Source of the DNA: Syntrophopropionicum propionicicum_A
GTDB taxonomy: Bacteria; Bacillota; Desulfotomaculia; Desulfotomaculales; Pelotomaculaceae
Assembly: GCF_048984525.1 (NCBI RefSeq)
Contig: NZ_JBMGJC010000001.1
Location: forward strand, 372,001 to 436,000
Direction: 5' to 3'
Length of the DNA: 64,000 bases
The position numbers and the translations under genes are program-made. Numbering within the stretch: the first letter of the stretch is position 1; every line of letters begins with the position of its first letter. Below are positions 15,846-24,074 of this stretch, piece after piece. The notes under the pieces were generated by a model. It was not told the DNA's origin. It made no database searches and was given only the letters and a program-made list of their open reading frames with translations.

Positions 15846-17018
15846 TTATCCCTTATATACCTGTTTCCAGAAGCTCCTCCCCACGCCAAACTCAAGGCCG
15901 AAAATTTCCGCGACTGTAGCGGCTATATCAGCAAAGCTCTCTCTCACGCCAAGGTCTGCCCCGCCCAAAATTTGCTTGCCGCATACCAGCAGCGGGACAT
16001 ATTCCCTGGAATGATCGGTCGAGGGAGTGGTCGGATCACAGCCGTGGTCGGCGGTGATGATTAAGACATCGTCTTCCTTTAGAGCGTTAAAAAGCCGGGG
16101 GAGCCAGCGGTCAAGCTCCTCCAGAGCGTCACCGTAGCCGCGGGGGTTGTTGCGGTGGCCGTAAAGCATATCAAAGTCGACCAGGTTAGTAAAGACAAGC
16201 CCGTTAATGTCGGATTTCATCAGCTCCAAAGACTTATCCATGCCCTCGTTGTTACCCTTGGTTGAAACGGCGTTTGTTACGCCCTCCCCGGCGAAAATAT
16301 CTTTTATCTTACCTACCGCGGTAACCTGCACTCCGTTATCAGCCAGGATATTCAAAAGCGTGGCGCCCGGTGGTTTAAGGGAAAAGTCATGTCTGTTAAC
16401 TGTGCGGCGAAAACTTCCCGGCTTTCCTTCAAACGGCCTCGCTATCACCCGTCCCACGGCATGTTCTCCGGTCAGCATTTCCCTGGCTATCCGGCAAATC
16501 CGGTACAGTTCTTCCAGCGGGATAACTTCCTCGTGCGCGGCCACCTGGAAAACGCTGTCCGCGGATGTATATACGATGGGGAAACCGGTTTTCATGTGCT
16601 CGGCCCCAAGTTCTTCAATAATGGCGGTCCCGGAGGCAGCCTTGTTGCCCAATACCCCGCGGCCTATTTTTTCCTCGTAAGATTTTATCAAACCGGCGGG
16701 GAAACCATTGGGGTAAACCGGGAAAGGCTGTTTCATGATTACGCCGGCCATTTCCCAGTGGCCGGTGGTGGTGTCCTTCCCGGCGGACTTTTCAGCCATG
16801 CGCCCGTATGAAGCCGCGGGACTCTCCGCCGGCGGCACCCCTTCTATCGGGATTATGTTGCCGAGGCCGAGCCGGCCCAGGTTGGGCATTTTCAGCCCGC
16901 CCACAGCGCGGGATATATTGCCCAGGGTGTTGCTGCCGCTGTCGCCGTAATCTCCGGCGTCCGGCAGTTCACCCACGCCTGCGCTGTCCAACACGAACAA
17001 AGCTACCCGCTTGATCAT
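15846..17018 (-). CDS. deoB: Phosphopentomutase
   Basis: DeoB interconverts (deoxy)ribose-1- and -5-phosphate with an alkaline-phosphatase-type di-metal site. Metal and catalytic motifs include LDSAGVGELPDAGDYGD near the start, GKDTTTGHWEMAG with the nucleophilic threonine near residue 85, and ITADHGCDPTTPSTDHSRE near the end. The length of 390 residues is normal. The repeat-filled gap upstream separates it from xerD. Linked to pdp for nucleoside catabolism. Confidence 0.95.
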   Translation of the reverse strand: MIKRVALFVLDSAGVGELPDAGDYGDSGSNTLGNISRAVGGLKMPNLGRLGLGNIIPIEGVPPAESPAASYGRMAEKSAGKDTTTGHWEMAGVIMKQPFPVYPNGFPAGLIKSYEEKIGRGVLGNKAASGTAIIEELGAEHMKTGFPIVYTSADSVFQVAAHEEVIPLEELYRICRIAREMLTGEHAVGRVIARPFEGKPGSFRRTVNRHDFSLKPPGATLLNILADNGVQVTAVGKIKDIFAGEGVTNAVSTKGNNEGMDKSLELMKSDINGLVFTNLVDFDMLYGHRNNPRGYGDALEELDRWLPRLFNALKEDDVLIITADHGCDPTTPSTDHSREYVPLLVCGKQILGGADLGVRESFADIAATVAEIFGLEFGVGRSFWKQVYKG

Positions 17019-17040
17019 AACTTGCGCTGCCTCCTAAAAT

Positions 17041-17150
17041 CGTGTCAAGGGGACGGTTCCGTGTCTAGGGGACGGTTTTCTTGACACGTTTTTTTTTGCG
17101 TGTCAGAGAACCGTCCTCTTGACATGAAGAGAACTGTCCCCTTGACACGG
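17041..17150. repeat. Family A GTGTCAAGGGGACGGTT repeats, clustered copy
   Basis: At least four copies of the GGGGACGGTT / AACCGTCC core in alternating orientation, bounded by GTGTCAAG and CTTGACAC, fill the deoB-xerD gap. They share the core with the complete palindrome at 10722-10781. Confidence 0.8.
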
Positions 17151-17156
17151 TCTGAT

Positions 17157-17174
17157 GTGCGGCTAAAGCCGCAC
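17157..17174. repeat. Palindromic GTGCGGCTNNAGCCGCAC element
   Basis: An 18-base perfect hairpin, followed by CTACTA. A near-identical palindrome lies at 52066-52083 (there preceded by GTAG) and a relative (GTCGGCTGAAGCCGAC) at 49739-49754. Confidence 0.75.
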
Positions 17175-17180
17175 CTACTA

Positions 17181-17288
17181 CTTCACGTCCCAAAGGAATA
17201 CCCTGTTTCTCGCGTCACATGTCTCACGTCTTTTTTTTATGTGACTCATAAGGAATGCCTGGGTTCCCACGTCCCACGTCTCACATCT
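17181..17288. repeat. GTCTCAC-type 7-mer inverted-arm element (family C)
   Basis: Short degenerate direct repeats of CACGTC/TCTCACG units lie on both sides of an AT-rich centre. Related elements are at 13085-13168, 37566-37690, 46151-46335 and 49532-49680. Confidence 0.7.
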
Positions 17289-17292
17289 CATT

Positions 17293-18177
17293 TCACGCCC
17301 GGGGGTGGGTACGGTCGTATATTTCCTTCAGTTTATTCCTGGTGAGGTGTGTATAAATCTGGGTTGTGCTGATATCGGCATGGCCCAGCATTTCCTGCAC
17401 CGACCGTATGTCGGCGCCGTTTTCCAGCAGGTGTGTGGCAAAAGAATGCCTGATTGTGTGAGGTGTGACTTCTTTTGTTATACCCGCCTGCCTGGCGTAC
17501 TTTTTAATGATTTTCCAAAAACCCTGCCTGGTCAGCCTTCTGCCGTGCTGGTTCACAAAAAATGACTGGTTGTTGTCCCTGATTAGTTTGTGCCTGCCCC
17601 TGGCCAGGTATTCCTGCAGGCAGCGGGCGGCCACATCACCAATTGGAACAATCCGCTCCTTGTCGCCTTTACCGAAACAGCGGATAAAGCCGTTGTCGAT
17701 ATGGACCTGTTCCAGGTTTAAGGAGACCAGTTCGGAAACCCTGATCCCGGTCGCATACAGCAACTCCAGCATGGCCTTGTCCCGCAGCCCCGCGGGTTCT
17801 CTAGTCTCGGGCTGTCCAAGCAGCAGGTCCACTTCTTCGGCTGTGAGCACCCTGGGCAGTTTTTGGGGCAGTTTGGGTGATTCGAGGTCTGCCGACGGGT
17901 CCAGGTCCAGCATCCCCTCTCTTACCAGGAACCTGTAAAATGACCGCAGTGCCGCCAGGTGGCGGGAAACCGTGGCGGAAGAGCGACCGTTCAGCTGAAG
18001 CGTGAAAAGGTAGGCCATAACCTCGTCTTTATCGGCTTGTTCAAGACTCACCACTTTCCGCTTACGTAAAAATGCAAGGTAAGCGGAAAGGTCCGCCCGG
18101 TAGGATACCAGCGTGTTTTCAGCGAGACCCCGCTCAACAGCCAGGTGATATAAAAATTCATCCAAAAATTTTTCCAT
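17293..18177 (-). CDS. xerD: Site-specific tyrosine recombinase XerD
   Basis: XerD resolves chromosome dimers at dif with XerC. The 294-residue protein has the N-terminal SAM-like core-binding domain and the catalytic residues R (YATGIRVSELVSL), H-x-x-R (HTIRHSFATHLLE), H (LGHADISTTQ) and the nucleophile Y (IYTHL). The ATG at 18177 follows GAGAGG and is preferred over a TTG at 18195. The order spoIIM-xerD-deoB-pdp-dacF resembles the Bacillus spoIIM-xerD-drm-punA-dacF region. A terminator-like hairpin lies just ahead of the ribosome binding site. Confidence 0.92.
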   Translation of the reverse strand: MEKFLDEFLYHLAVERGLAENTLVSYRADLSAYLAFLRKRKVVSLEQADKDEVMAYLFTLQLNGRSSATVSRHLAALRSFYRFLVREGMLDLDPSADLESPKLPQKLPRVLTAEEVDLLLGQPETREPAGLRDKAMLELLYATGIRVSELVSLNLEQVHIDNGFIRCFGKGDKERIVPIGDVAARCLQEYLARGRHKLIRDNNQSFFVNQHGRRLTRQGFWKIIKKYARQAGITKEVTPHTIRHSFATHLLENGADIRSVQEMLGHADISTTQIYTHLTRNKLKEIYDRTHPRA

Positions 18178-18192
18178 AGCTTGCCTCTCAAG

Positions 18193-18222
18193 CAAAAAAG
18201 TAGAGCACTAATTAGTCTCTAC
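18193..18222 (-). terminator. Terminator-like hairpin in the xerD leader
   Basis: On the minus strand a GTAGAG / CTCTAC stem, extended by an inner AC / GT pair with one unpaired base, encloses TAATTA and is followed by six T residues, 9 bases before the xerD ribosome binding site. No gene lies upstream on this strand to be terminated, so it may act as an attenuator or be a relic. Confidence 0.5.
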
Positions 18223-18465
18223 TTCCACATGAACCAAAAGATTCCTTTATGTAATATTCAATTAGCATCAAGCATTGACAAAAGGTCTTATAATTTTCCT
18301 TCACTATCGACAAGGAGGTAATAATAACTGTTCATCGAATAAAGCAATAAAACATTTATTAACGACCGCCCGCCCCGGGTGGTCATTGTAATTTCAGCCA
18401 ATTTCGACACAAGATGACACTATTTTTTTGTATTAAGACATGTTTGGCCAGGAGGTGTATACCCT

Positions 18466-19755
18466 GTGAAACTGGCAAAGTATCAATTTGTTTATATGAT
18501 ATCGTCATTACTTATAACTTTGTTTTGTTTGAGTAATGACCCAAGTAGTATAGTACCTTTCATATTTATCGCAATTTTAGTGTTTATCCTTACACTTATG
18601 GCTTTCCAGTTCTTTAATTCCGCGGAAAAGAATATTAGCCGTGAGGAAAACCAAGACGCTAAAAATCATTTACAGGGCTATTATGACTATCCCAGGCGAT
18701 TAAGAATGGCAATGTGGGGCTCTGCTCTTTTCATACTAGGTATTACTGAAATACTATACAGTTTTATACTTTACGGCTCGATTTTTCATGAGTATGCAGT
18801 TGCAATGCTTTTTGCATTTGGCGGTCAATTCTGGATCTACGCGCTTTACGATTACACTAAGGAAAAGCTGGATTGGAAAATGTTAAGAAAAAATGAAGGG
18901 GAGGCGCTGAGTTTAAAGCCAGACTTACCGAAACTGATAAGGGCTACCCACTGGCTCCTGATTATTTTTCTTGTTTTTTCCACACTGGGAGCTTTACCGT
19001 TTTTATGCCGGCTACTCATCTTCTATAACCATGGCGGTGAGAGATTACTGGCACATCTGGCGGCACACGACATCCGGCTGTGGGAACAGGGTGGCTCTAT
19101 GGACAACAGGGTCTCCGACCTGGGATATAACTACTTCAATACAGGATACTGCCGGAGCCCGGAGGGCAACTGGGGATGTTTCCAATTAAACTGGAACACG
19201 TTAGATGTTAAAAAGTACAGGTTGTCTCTTCAAACCACAAAAGATAATCATGAAGTCCGGTTCCTACAGCCTGACTTTATCGCCGTAAGCAGCAGAAATA
19301 AAATTACTGACAGTAACACTTTGATATATTATTTATTTGTTGAAAACGGGGTACTAACCTGGAAAAGTGACAAAGGCGGTGACGTGGCGCCTCTTCATGT
19401 GCAGGGGTTTTTGGCAAGCCTGCCCAGTGAAGAAGGTGAAACACCTTACAGCCAGCGCAGGGATTATTACAAGAGCATGGCCGCCAACGACATCGTTTAT
19501 TTTTTTAATTTCGGCAATAATGCAAAAGGTCATGGCGGACCTTACTATGCCTTTTTTCTAATTGGAATAATGCCTAAAACAGTTGTCCAGTGGCTCTGGC
19601 TGCATTTATTCGCCCTGCTGCCGGGAAAGGCGCTGAAGTATGCCCTGCCAATCTGGTTGGCAGCAAATATCCTGTTACTTGTTGTAATCGCTAAAAGCCT
19701 TGCCCACAGAATAAAAATCATGAAAAAAGACGCTGACGGACCTGTAAAAGCTTAA
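18466..19755 (+). CDS. Orphan multi-pass membrane protein, function unknown
   Basis: I do not recognise this 429-residue protein. Hydrophobic segments are visible near residues 10-27, 31-50, 82-102, 107-128, 163-188, 362-375 and 393-415. A soluble stretch of about 170 residues (190-360) lies between segments five and six; it contains CRSPEGNWGCFQLNW and is rich in aromatic and polar residues. The gene is more AT-rich than its neighbours, especially the first 300 bases. It is one of few plus-strand genes, has a strong AGGAGGTG site 8 bases before a GTG start, and its stop overlaps the convergent spoIIM stop by 4 bases. It interrupts the usual spoIIM-xerD adjacency. Confidence 0.75.
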   Translation: MKLAKYQFVYMISSLLITLFCLSNDPSSIVPFIFIAILVFILTLMAFQFFNSAEKNISREENQDAKNHLQGYYDYPRRLRMAMWGSALFILGITEILYSFILYGSIFHEYAVAMLFAFGGQFWIYALYDYTKEKLDWKMLRKNEGEALSLKPDLPKLIRATHWLLIIFLVFSTLGALPFLCRLLIFYNHGGERLLAHLAAHDIRLWEQGGSMDNRVSDLGYNYFNTGYCRSPEGNWGCFQLNWNTLDVKKYRLSLQTTKDNHEVRFLQPDFIAVSSRNKITDSNTLIYYLFVENGVLTWKSDKGGDVAPLHVQGFLASLPSEEGETPYSQRRDYYKSMAANDIVYFFNFGNNAKGHGGPYYAFFLIGIMPKTVVQWLWLHLFALLPGKALKYALPIWLAANILLLVVIAKSLAHRIKIMKKDADGPVKA

Positions 19756-20381
19756 AACATATAATTCGCGGCAAGCTTCACCAGTAAGGGCGTAAAGTAC
19801 ACTTCTACCAGTCCGGCCGCTGCGGCAAAGGCCAGGACCACGACGGTCAGGCCGCTGTATCCGACAAAGCTGGGCCAGACAATAACTTTTGAGTTGTTAA
19901 ACCGCCTGGCCAGGAGCACGGCAAAAGACAAGGACGCCACCCCCGCCATTAGGAGAGCCGGGATAAGCAGTATGCTTTGGGGGAGCACCGCGGCGCAGGC
20001 CAGGATAATTCCCTGCGTGCTTTTTTCGCTGGTCAGGAAACTCACTGCATACCCCAGCACAAAGCCCCGGGTAAATATTATCCCCAGTATCACAGGAATG
20101 CCTATTACCGTCAGCCCGAGCAGGTAAACAGCCAGGATGACGACAATGTCGCTTAAGAGGACCTCCCGCAAAGCCTTTACAGTATCGACCTCGATCACCC
20201 CCGCCTGCATCACAAACTGGTCCAGGTACATCCTCAATTCCTGTGCCTGGTCAGCCTGAAGCCTCTGGACACTAAGCGTTCCCGCTGTGATGCCAAGGGC
20301 AAACAAAACCAGGACCGCCAGGTAAGCGGGCCAGCTCTGCCGGAAAGAATCAGCCCACAGAGACAGAAACTTTCTGCCCAT
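19752..20381 (-). CDS. spoIIM: Stage II sporulation protein M
   Basis: SpoIIM is a mother-cell membrane protein that works with SpoIID and SpoIIP to degrade septal peptidoglycan and drive engulfment. The 209-residue chain has five hydrophobic segments, with GLTVIGIPVILGIIFTRGFV and PQSILLIPALLMAG typical of the family. A sigma-E-like promoter lies about 60-100 bases upstream. Its stop overlaps that of the orphan plus-strand membrane gene. Confidence 0.92.
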   Translation of the reverse strand: MGRKFLSLWADSFRQSWPAYLAVLVLFALGITAGTLSVQRLQADQAQELRMYLDQFVMQAGVIEVDTVKALREVLLSDIVVILAVYLLGLTVIGIPVILGIIFTRGFVLGYAVSFLTSEKSTQGIILACAAVLPQSILLIPALLMAGVASLSFAVLLARRFNNSKVIVWPSFVGYSGLTVVVLAFAAAAGLVEVYFTPLLVKLAANYMF

Positions 20382-20449
20382 CCCTATCCCCCCTTTTAAC
20401 AGTGCTAATAAGGATTAGACTTTTCGTGATCATATATCTTCGCTCTTTA

Positions 20450-20478
20450 TTTCTATGGCCAGTCCCAAAATTTTATGA
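20450..20478 (-). promoter_or_regulatory. Candidate sigma-E promoter for spoIIM
   Basis: On the minus strand TCATAAA (20478-20472), 14 bases, then CATAGAAA (20457-20450). This approximates the mother-cell sigma-E pattern KMATATT-N14-CATACAMT. spoIIM is sigma-E dependent in Bacillus. Confidence 0.4.
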
Positions 20479-20527
20479 CGGCCCGGCGGCATTCATATCA
20501 GCCGGAATAAAATGGAAAAACCAGCCC

Positions 20528-20556
20528 GCATAATCCCCCCTTTTAGCTCATATATT
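20528..20556 (+). promoter_or_regulatory. Candidate sigma-E promoter for the 42-codon gene
   Basis: GCATAAT (20528-20534), 14 bases, then CATATATT (20549-20556). Spacing is exact for sigma-E and the ATG is 32 bases past the -10 box. It diverges from the spoIIM promoter. Confidence 0.45.
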
Positions 20557-20587
20557 AGTCATGCTTACAAAAGAGGGAGGAATTTTC

Positions 20588-20716
20588 ATGAAAGTGTACA
20601 CCCAGCAAGAGGGGTTCTTTATCTGCGGAAAAATAAAAGAAGTCCGCCTCCTGCTCAGTGAATACAGCAAAAGGTACCGGACTGTCAAAGAAATGATTAT
20701 AGAATTGTTTAACTAA
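20588..20716 (+). CDS. Small 42-residue protein, function unknown
   Basis: The peptide begins MKVYTQQEGFFICGKIKEV and ends KEMIIELFN. It is supported by a strong GGGAGGA ribosome binding site 6 bases upstream and a sigma-E-like promoter at the right distance. It has no membrane segment and one cysteine, and is likely helical in its second half. It is divergent from spoIIM and convergent with the 2-oxoacid oxidoreductase operon. I do not recognise a family; a sporulation role is inferred from promoter and position. Confidence 0.65.
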   Translation: MKVYTQQEGFFICGKIKEVRLLLSEYSKRYRTVKEMIIELFN

Positions 20717-20726
20717 ATATTTTTAA

Positions 20727-21665
20727 TTAAATCGTAATCTTCGCCCGTTCCCGCATAAAAGCGATCTGGCGGTCGATGTCGCCTTGAATCTCAGCGATGC
20801 GCTGGGCGGCGTCAGGGCCTTTTAGCAGACGGTTGAAGCGGCCCTGCTTCATTACGTATTCATCCACCGGGTCAGCGTCTTTTATGCCGCTGACGATAAA
20901 CGAGCTGGGGTTATTAAAACTAATCTTGCCGTTTTCCGCTTCCCATAACAGCCAGGCGCCGCTGCGCACAGCCATACGGCTCATCTGGACGGTATCAGCC
21001 ATATCGAACTGCCAGCCTAAATAGCAGGGGGCCAGAATTTCGATGTATTTCATGCCGGGGATGTTTTTGGCTTTTACCACCTTGTCGTACAAATCGCCGG
21101 GGTAAGCCACGGTGGCGGTAGCCACGTAGGGAATATTGTGCTCCAGCATCAGCAGGGCCATGTTTTTCTTGGGCTGGCGCTTGCCGGCGGGAGTAGTGGT
21201 GGTAAAGCTGCCGCGCGGGGTGGCGCCGCTGCGCTGCACGCCGGTGTTGCTGTAAGCCTCGTTGTTATAGCAAAAGTGAATGATATTATCGTTGCGCTCG
21301 GCTGCGGCTGAAAGAGCCTGGAAACCGATATCATAGGTGCCGCCATCACCTACCCAATTGAATACAGTGGGCAGTTCGCCTTGCAGGCGGCCCTTTTCCT
21401 TCAATATTTCAACCGCCTGGGTAATACCGGAGGCCGAAGAACCGGCAGTCGCAAAGCAAATATTAATGCAGGGCCAGTTGTAGGCCAGCCTGGGGGTCAT
21501 GCCCATGCTGGCTACCGCGCAGGAGGGGGTCAGCAGCATGATGGCGTTGGGTCCCAAAGCTTTGCCCACGATGCGCAGCGCCATTGGGGAGGGGCAGCCA
21601 CCGCAGGACCCATTGCCGCTTAAAACCTGCTCAATATCCGGTAATTGTTTAATACTGGTAGTCAT
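20727..21665 (-). CDS. porB: 2-oxoacid:ferredoxin oxidoreductase, beta subunit
   Basis: The beta subunit binds thiamine diphosphate and, with alpha, gamma and delta, oxidatively decarboxylates (or reductively carboxylates) 2-oxoacids with ferredoxin and CoA. The 312-residue chain shows GNGSCGGCPSPMALR with cluster-binding cysteines, the TPP motif GDGGTYDIGFQALSAAAERN and the YNNEAYSNTGVQRS block. It is the last gene of the gamma-delta-alpha-beta operon. Four-subunit pyruvate and branched-chain (VOR) enzymes are hard to tell apart by sequence; the leucine T-box upstream argues for a branched-chain substrate. Confidence 0.88.
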   Translation of the reverse strand: MTTSIKQLPDIEQVLSGNGSCGGCPSPMALRIVGKALGPNAIMLLTPSCAVASMGMTPRLAYNWPCINICFATAGSSASGITQAVEILKEKGRLQGELPTVFNWVGDGGTYDIGFQALSAAAERNDNIIHFCYNNEAYSNTGVQRSGATPRGSFTTTTPAGKRQPKKNMALLMLEHNIPYVATATVAYPGDLYDKVVKAKNIPGMKYIEILAPCYLGWQFDMADTVQMSRMAVRSGAWLLWEAENGKISFNNPSSFIVSGIKDADPVDEYVMKQGRFNRLLKGPDAAQRIAEIQGDIDRQIAFMRERAKITI

Positions 21666-21697
21666 ATCTCGTCCATTCCTTTCATGGTCTATGCTTT

Positions 21698-22828
21698 TTA
21701 TTCATCCATCATGGCGCGAATTTCAGCGGCCATGTAGCGGCGGGTCAGGTCGACGCCGCCAATGCCCATTACCCGGTTTTTAACCGTGATATCGCTGCGC
21801 CGGCCAAAGAGAACGCTTTTCAGCTCTGCGGCCAAAATACCGCCGGGGTGGCCGAAGTTATAGTTGCGGTCCAGTACCATTACCTGCGCATTTTGCGGCA
21901 GCGCGCTGACGATATCATCGGCAGGAAATGGAAGGTATAGGCGCGGCCGCAGCAGGCCGGCTTTGATGCCCTGCTCGCGCAGGATATCGATGGAAAGTTT
22001 TAATTCCGCTGCCATGCTGTTGACAGCAAAAGCTACCACTTCGGCGTCTTCCAGCCGGTAGGTGTCGATGGTATCGCCATCCCACATGCCGGTGATATCC
22101 TTATACTCCTGCGCCGCCTGCTTTACCAGCGGGATGGACGCCAGGATATCGTTGGACAGCATCTGGCGGAAGGGCGCGTATTCGGCCGCATTGGTCACAT
22201 TGCTGAAGGAAGAGGGATGAGCCGGGTCGAGCCGCCATTCCGGTTCATGCGGAGGCAGGAAACGGTCGATATCCTCTTGTGGCGGCAGGGTGAGGGGCAT
22301 CAGACAATGGGAGATAGTAAAACCGTCAAAGTTGACCATCACAGGTATATTGATCTGTTCGGCCACGCGGTAAGCCTGCAAAACGGTGTTGAACACCTCC
22401 TGGTTGGAGGAGCAGTGATACTGGATCCAGCCGGTATCGCGCTGGGAAAATGAGTCCTGTTGATCAGCCCACAGGGTCCAGGGGGCAAAAATACCGCGGT
22501 TAACGTTACACATAACGACCGGCAAACGTCCGCCGGCAGCCATATGTAAAACTTCGTGCATATAAAGCAGGCCGTTGGACGAGGTGGCAGTGAAAACGCG
22601 GGCGCCGGCGGCGGCGGCGGCCACGGCGGCGGCCAGGGTGCTGTGTTCGCCTTCCACCGGAATAAAGCGGGCGTTCAGCTCGCCATTTTCAACCATTGCG
22701 GACACTGCTTCCATAATGCTGCTCTGGGGGGTGATGGGGTAGCCGGGCACCACGTCCACCCGGGCGTATTTAACAGCCAGAGCGGCGGCATGGGCGCCGG
22801 TATCCATTATTACTTGCGCTGCTTTCAT
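21698..22828 (-). CDS. porA: 2-oxoacid:ferredoxin oxidoreductase, alpha subunit
   Basis: This 376-residue subunit supplies the pyrimidine-binding TPP domain. It begins MKAAQVIMDTGAHAA and contains VVPGYPITPQSSIMEA, the catalytic-region VEGEHSTLAAAV and FTATSSNGLLYMHEVLH. A longer frame reaches 23032 but runs through the delta-subunit gene in another frame; the ATG at 22828 has AAGGAGGAG upstream and sits 4 bases after the delta stop. Second-to-last gene of the operon. Confidence 0.88.
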   Translation of the reverse strand: MKAAQVIMDTGAHAAALAVKYARVDVVPGYPITPQSSIMEAVSAMVENGELNARFIPVEGEHSTLAAAVAAAAAGARVFTATSSNGLLYMHEVLHMAAGGRLPVVMCNVNRGIFAPWTLWADQQDSFSQRDTGWIQYHCSSNQEVFNTVLQAYRVAEQINIPVMVNFDGFTISHCLMPLTLPPQEDIDRFLPPHEPEWRLDPAHPSSFSNVTNAAEYAPFRQMLSNDILASIPLVKQAAQEYKDITGMWDGDTIDTYRLEDAEVVAFAVNSMAAELKLSIDILREQGIKAGLLRPRLYLPFPADDIVSALPQNAQVMVLDRNYNFGHPGGILAAELKSVLFGRRSDITVKNRVMGIGGVDLTRRYMAAEIRAMMDE

Positions 22829-22832
22829 ACTG

Positions 22833-23090
22833 CTACTCCTCCTTTTCCATGCTGATCGCGCCGGTGGGGCATTCTTTGGCGCACACGCCGCAGCCCTTGC
22901 AGTAGCGGTAATCAATAGTAATTTCATGGCGGTCAATGACCGCTTCCGGACAATATACCCAGCATAATTGGCATTTGGTGCATTTCTTTGTGTCAACAAC
23001 CGGACGGTGCGATCGCCAGGAACCGGTATCACCGCCGGACCCCTTCATCGGCCAGGAAATGGGCCGGTAGGCTTTTGTAATTGATTTCAT
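22833..23090 (-). CDS. porD: 2-oxoacid:ferredoxin oxidoreductase, delta (ferredoxin-like) subunit
   Basis: This 85-residue subunit carries two [4Fe-4S] motifs, CTKCQLCWVYCPEA and CKGCGVCAKECPTGA, which pass electrons from the TPP site to ferredoxin. The N-terminal half has the WPMKGSGGDTGSWRSHRPV stretch typical of POR/VOR delta chains. It lies between gamma and alpha. Confidence 0.9.
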   Translation of the reverse strand: MKSITKAYRPISWPMKGSGGDTGSWRSHRPVVDTKKCTKCQLCWVYCPEAVIDRHEITIDYRYCKGCGVCAKECPTGAISMEKEE

Positions 23091-23131
23091 CTATTTCAAT
23101 TCCTTTCGCTTATCCGAATATAAAGTGCGCT

Positions 23132-23674
23132 CTATACGCTAACCTGCTTTACGGTGTCATAAGCCTTGGCAGCGGCGCCCAGGTTGCGCTCGCCGTTTTT
23201 GCCCGGCCATTTATGCAATATAGTTTGTTCCATAATATTTTGCGGGATGTCCAGTACCCGGCACACCGCGCCAAACAGCGGAATATTGATAAAGAGCCCG
23301 TCGGCGGAAAATAATCCGGCTTCGCGGGCGATGGCGTCCGCGTCCACCTGCCAGGTAGTGTGCTTGTCCACAGCTGCGGCGTGAGGAGCATTAATTATTA
23401 CGGCGCCGTTCTCAGCAATGCCTTCACTGACCGCGGCTCCGGTGAGCTTTTCGCTCATCACTACCACATAATCCGGCAGCTCGCATTGACTGTGCGCGTG
23501 AATAGCAGTGGGAGACATGCGCACTGCCGCCCGCACCGGCGCTCCGCGGCGCTCCACCCCGAAGAAAGGCAAGGCCTGTCCCTGCTCACCGTTTTCCAGC
23601 GCAGCCTGCGCCAGCAAGTGAGCCAGGGTAACGGAGCCCTGCCCGCCAAACCCGTTGATCCGTAGTTCTAACAT
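23132..23674 (-). CDS. porG: 2-oxoacid:ferredoxin oxidoreductase, gamma subunit
   Basis: This 180-residue chain begins MLELRINGFGGQGSVTLAH, a standard gamma-subunit opening, and contains GVERRGAPVRAAVRMS. The ATG at 23674 has GGAGGAGG upstream; an extension to 23731 lies within the leader RNA and lacks family similarity. It is the first gene of the operon and lies about 65 bases after the T-box terminator, so the T-box should control all four subunits. Confidence 0.88.
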   Translation of the reverse strand: MLELRINGFGGQGSVTLAHLLAQAALENGEQGQALPFFGVERRGAPVRAAVRMSPTAIHAHSQCELPDYVVVMSEKLTGAAVSEGIAENGAVIINAPHAAAVDKHTTWQVDADAIAREAGLFSADGLFINIPLFGAVCRVLDIPQNIMEQTILHKWPGKNGERNLGAAAKAYDTVKQVSV

Positions 23675-23740
23675 AGCGTTCCTCCTCCTTCCATGGTGCT
23701 GCCATAGCCACATGTTATCTGTAGCTTTCATCTCTTTTAT

Positions 23741-24040
23741 AAAAATATAAACCCCTCGCTCAGAACTCTGAGACGAAGGGGTAAACTCCGCGGTACCACT
23801 CAGGTTAACGGCTAATGCCGTTCACTCCATCAGGAGTCGAGATCTTAAGAGCCGATTTCCCCTTCCTTTTAACGGTAGAAGTTCCGTCCGAGCCTACTTT
23901 CTGAAATGATTTCGGTCGGCAGCTCCAGGATGAGTTCGGCTTGCCTCTTCGACCGCCTCACACCAGACAGCGGTTCTCTGCAGCCCAAGGATAAGCTTAC
24001 TATTTCCTGTCATCGTCGTTTTGCATATTGGATTTATTAT
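23741..24040 (-). promoter_or_regulatory. T-box riboswitch with leucine (CUC) specifier, leader of the 2-oxoacid oxidoreductase operon
   Basis: The minus strand shows the canonical T-box order: AGTA (24001-23998), AGAGA (23979-23975), distal loop GGTGTGA (23964-23958), then GAA (23937-23935) immediately followed by the specifier CTC (23934-23932) and A. The antiterminator core TGGTACCGCGG is at about 23799-23789. A terminator stem ACCCCTTCG...CGAGGGGT lies at 23782-23751, with a T-rich tail. CUC is a leucine codon, so uncharged tRNA-Leu should switch on the downstream porGDAB operon. Confidence 0.9.
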
Positions 24041-24074
24041 AACTGACCAGTTATTTTTCTGTCAACATACCCGG

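Noticed and set aside
22829..23032. N-terminal extension of the alpha subunit to 23032
   Set aside because: The stretch reads through the delta-subunit gene in a different frame; the true start has a strong ribosome binding site at 22828.
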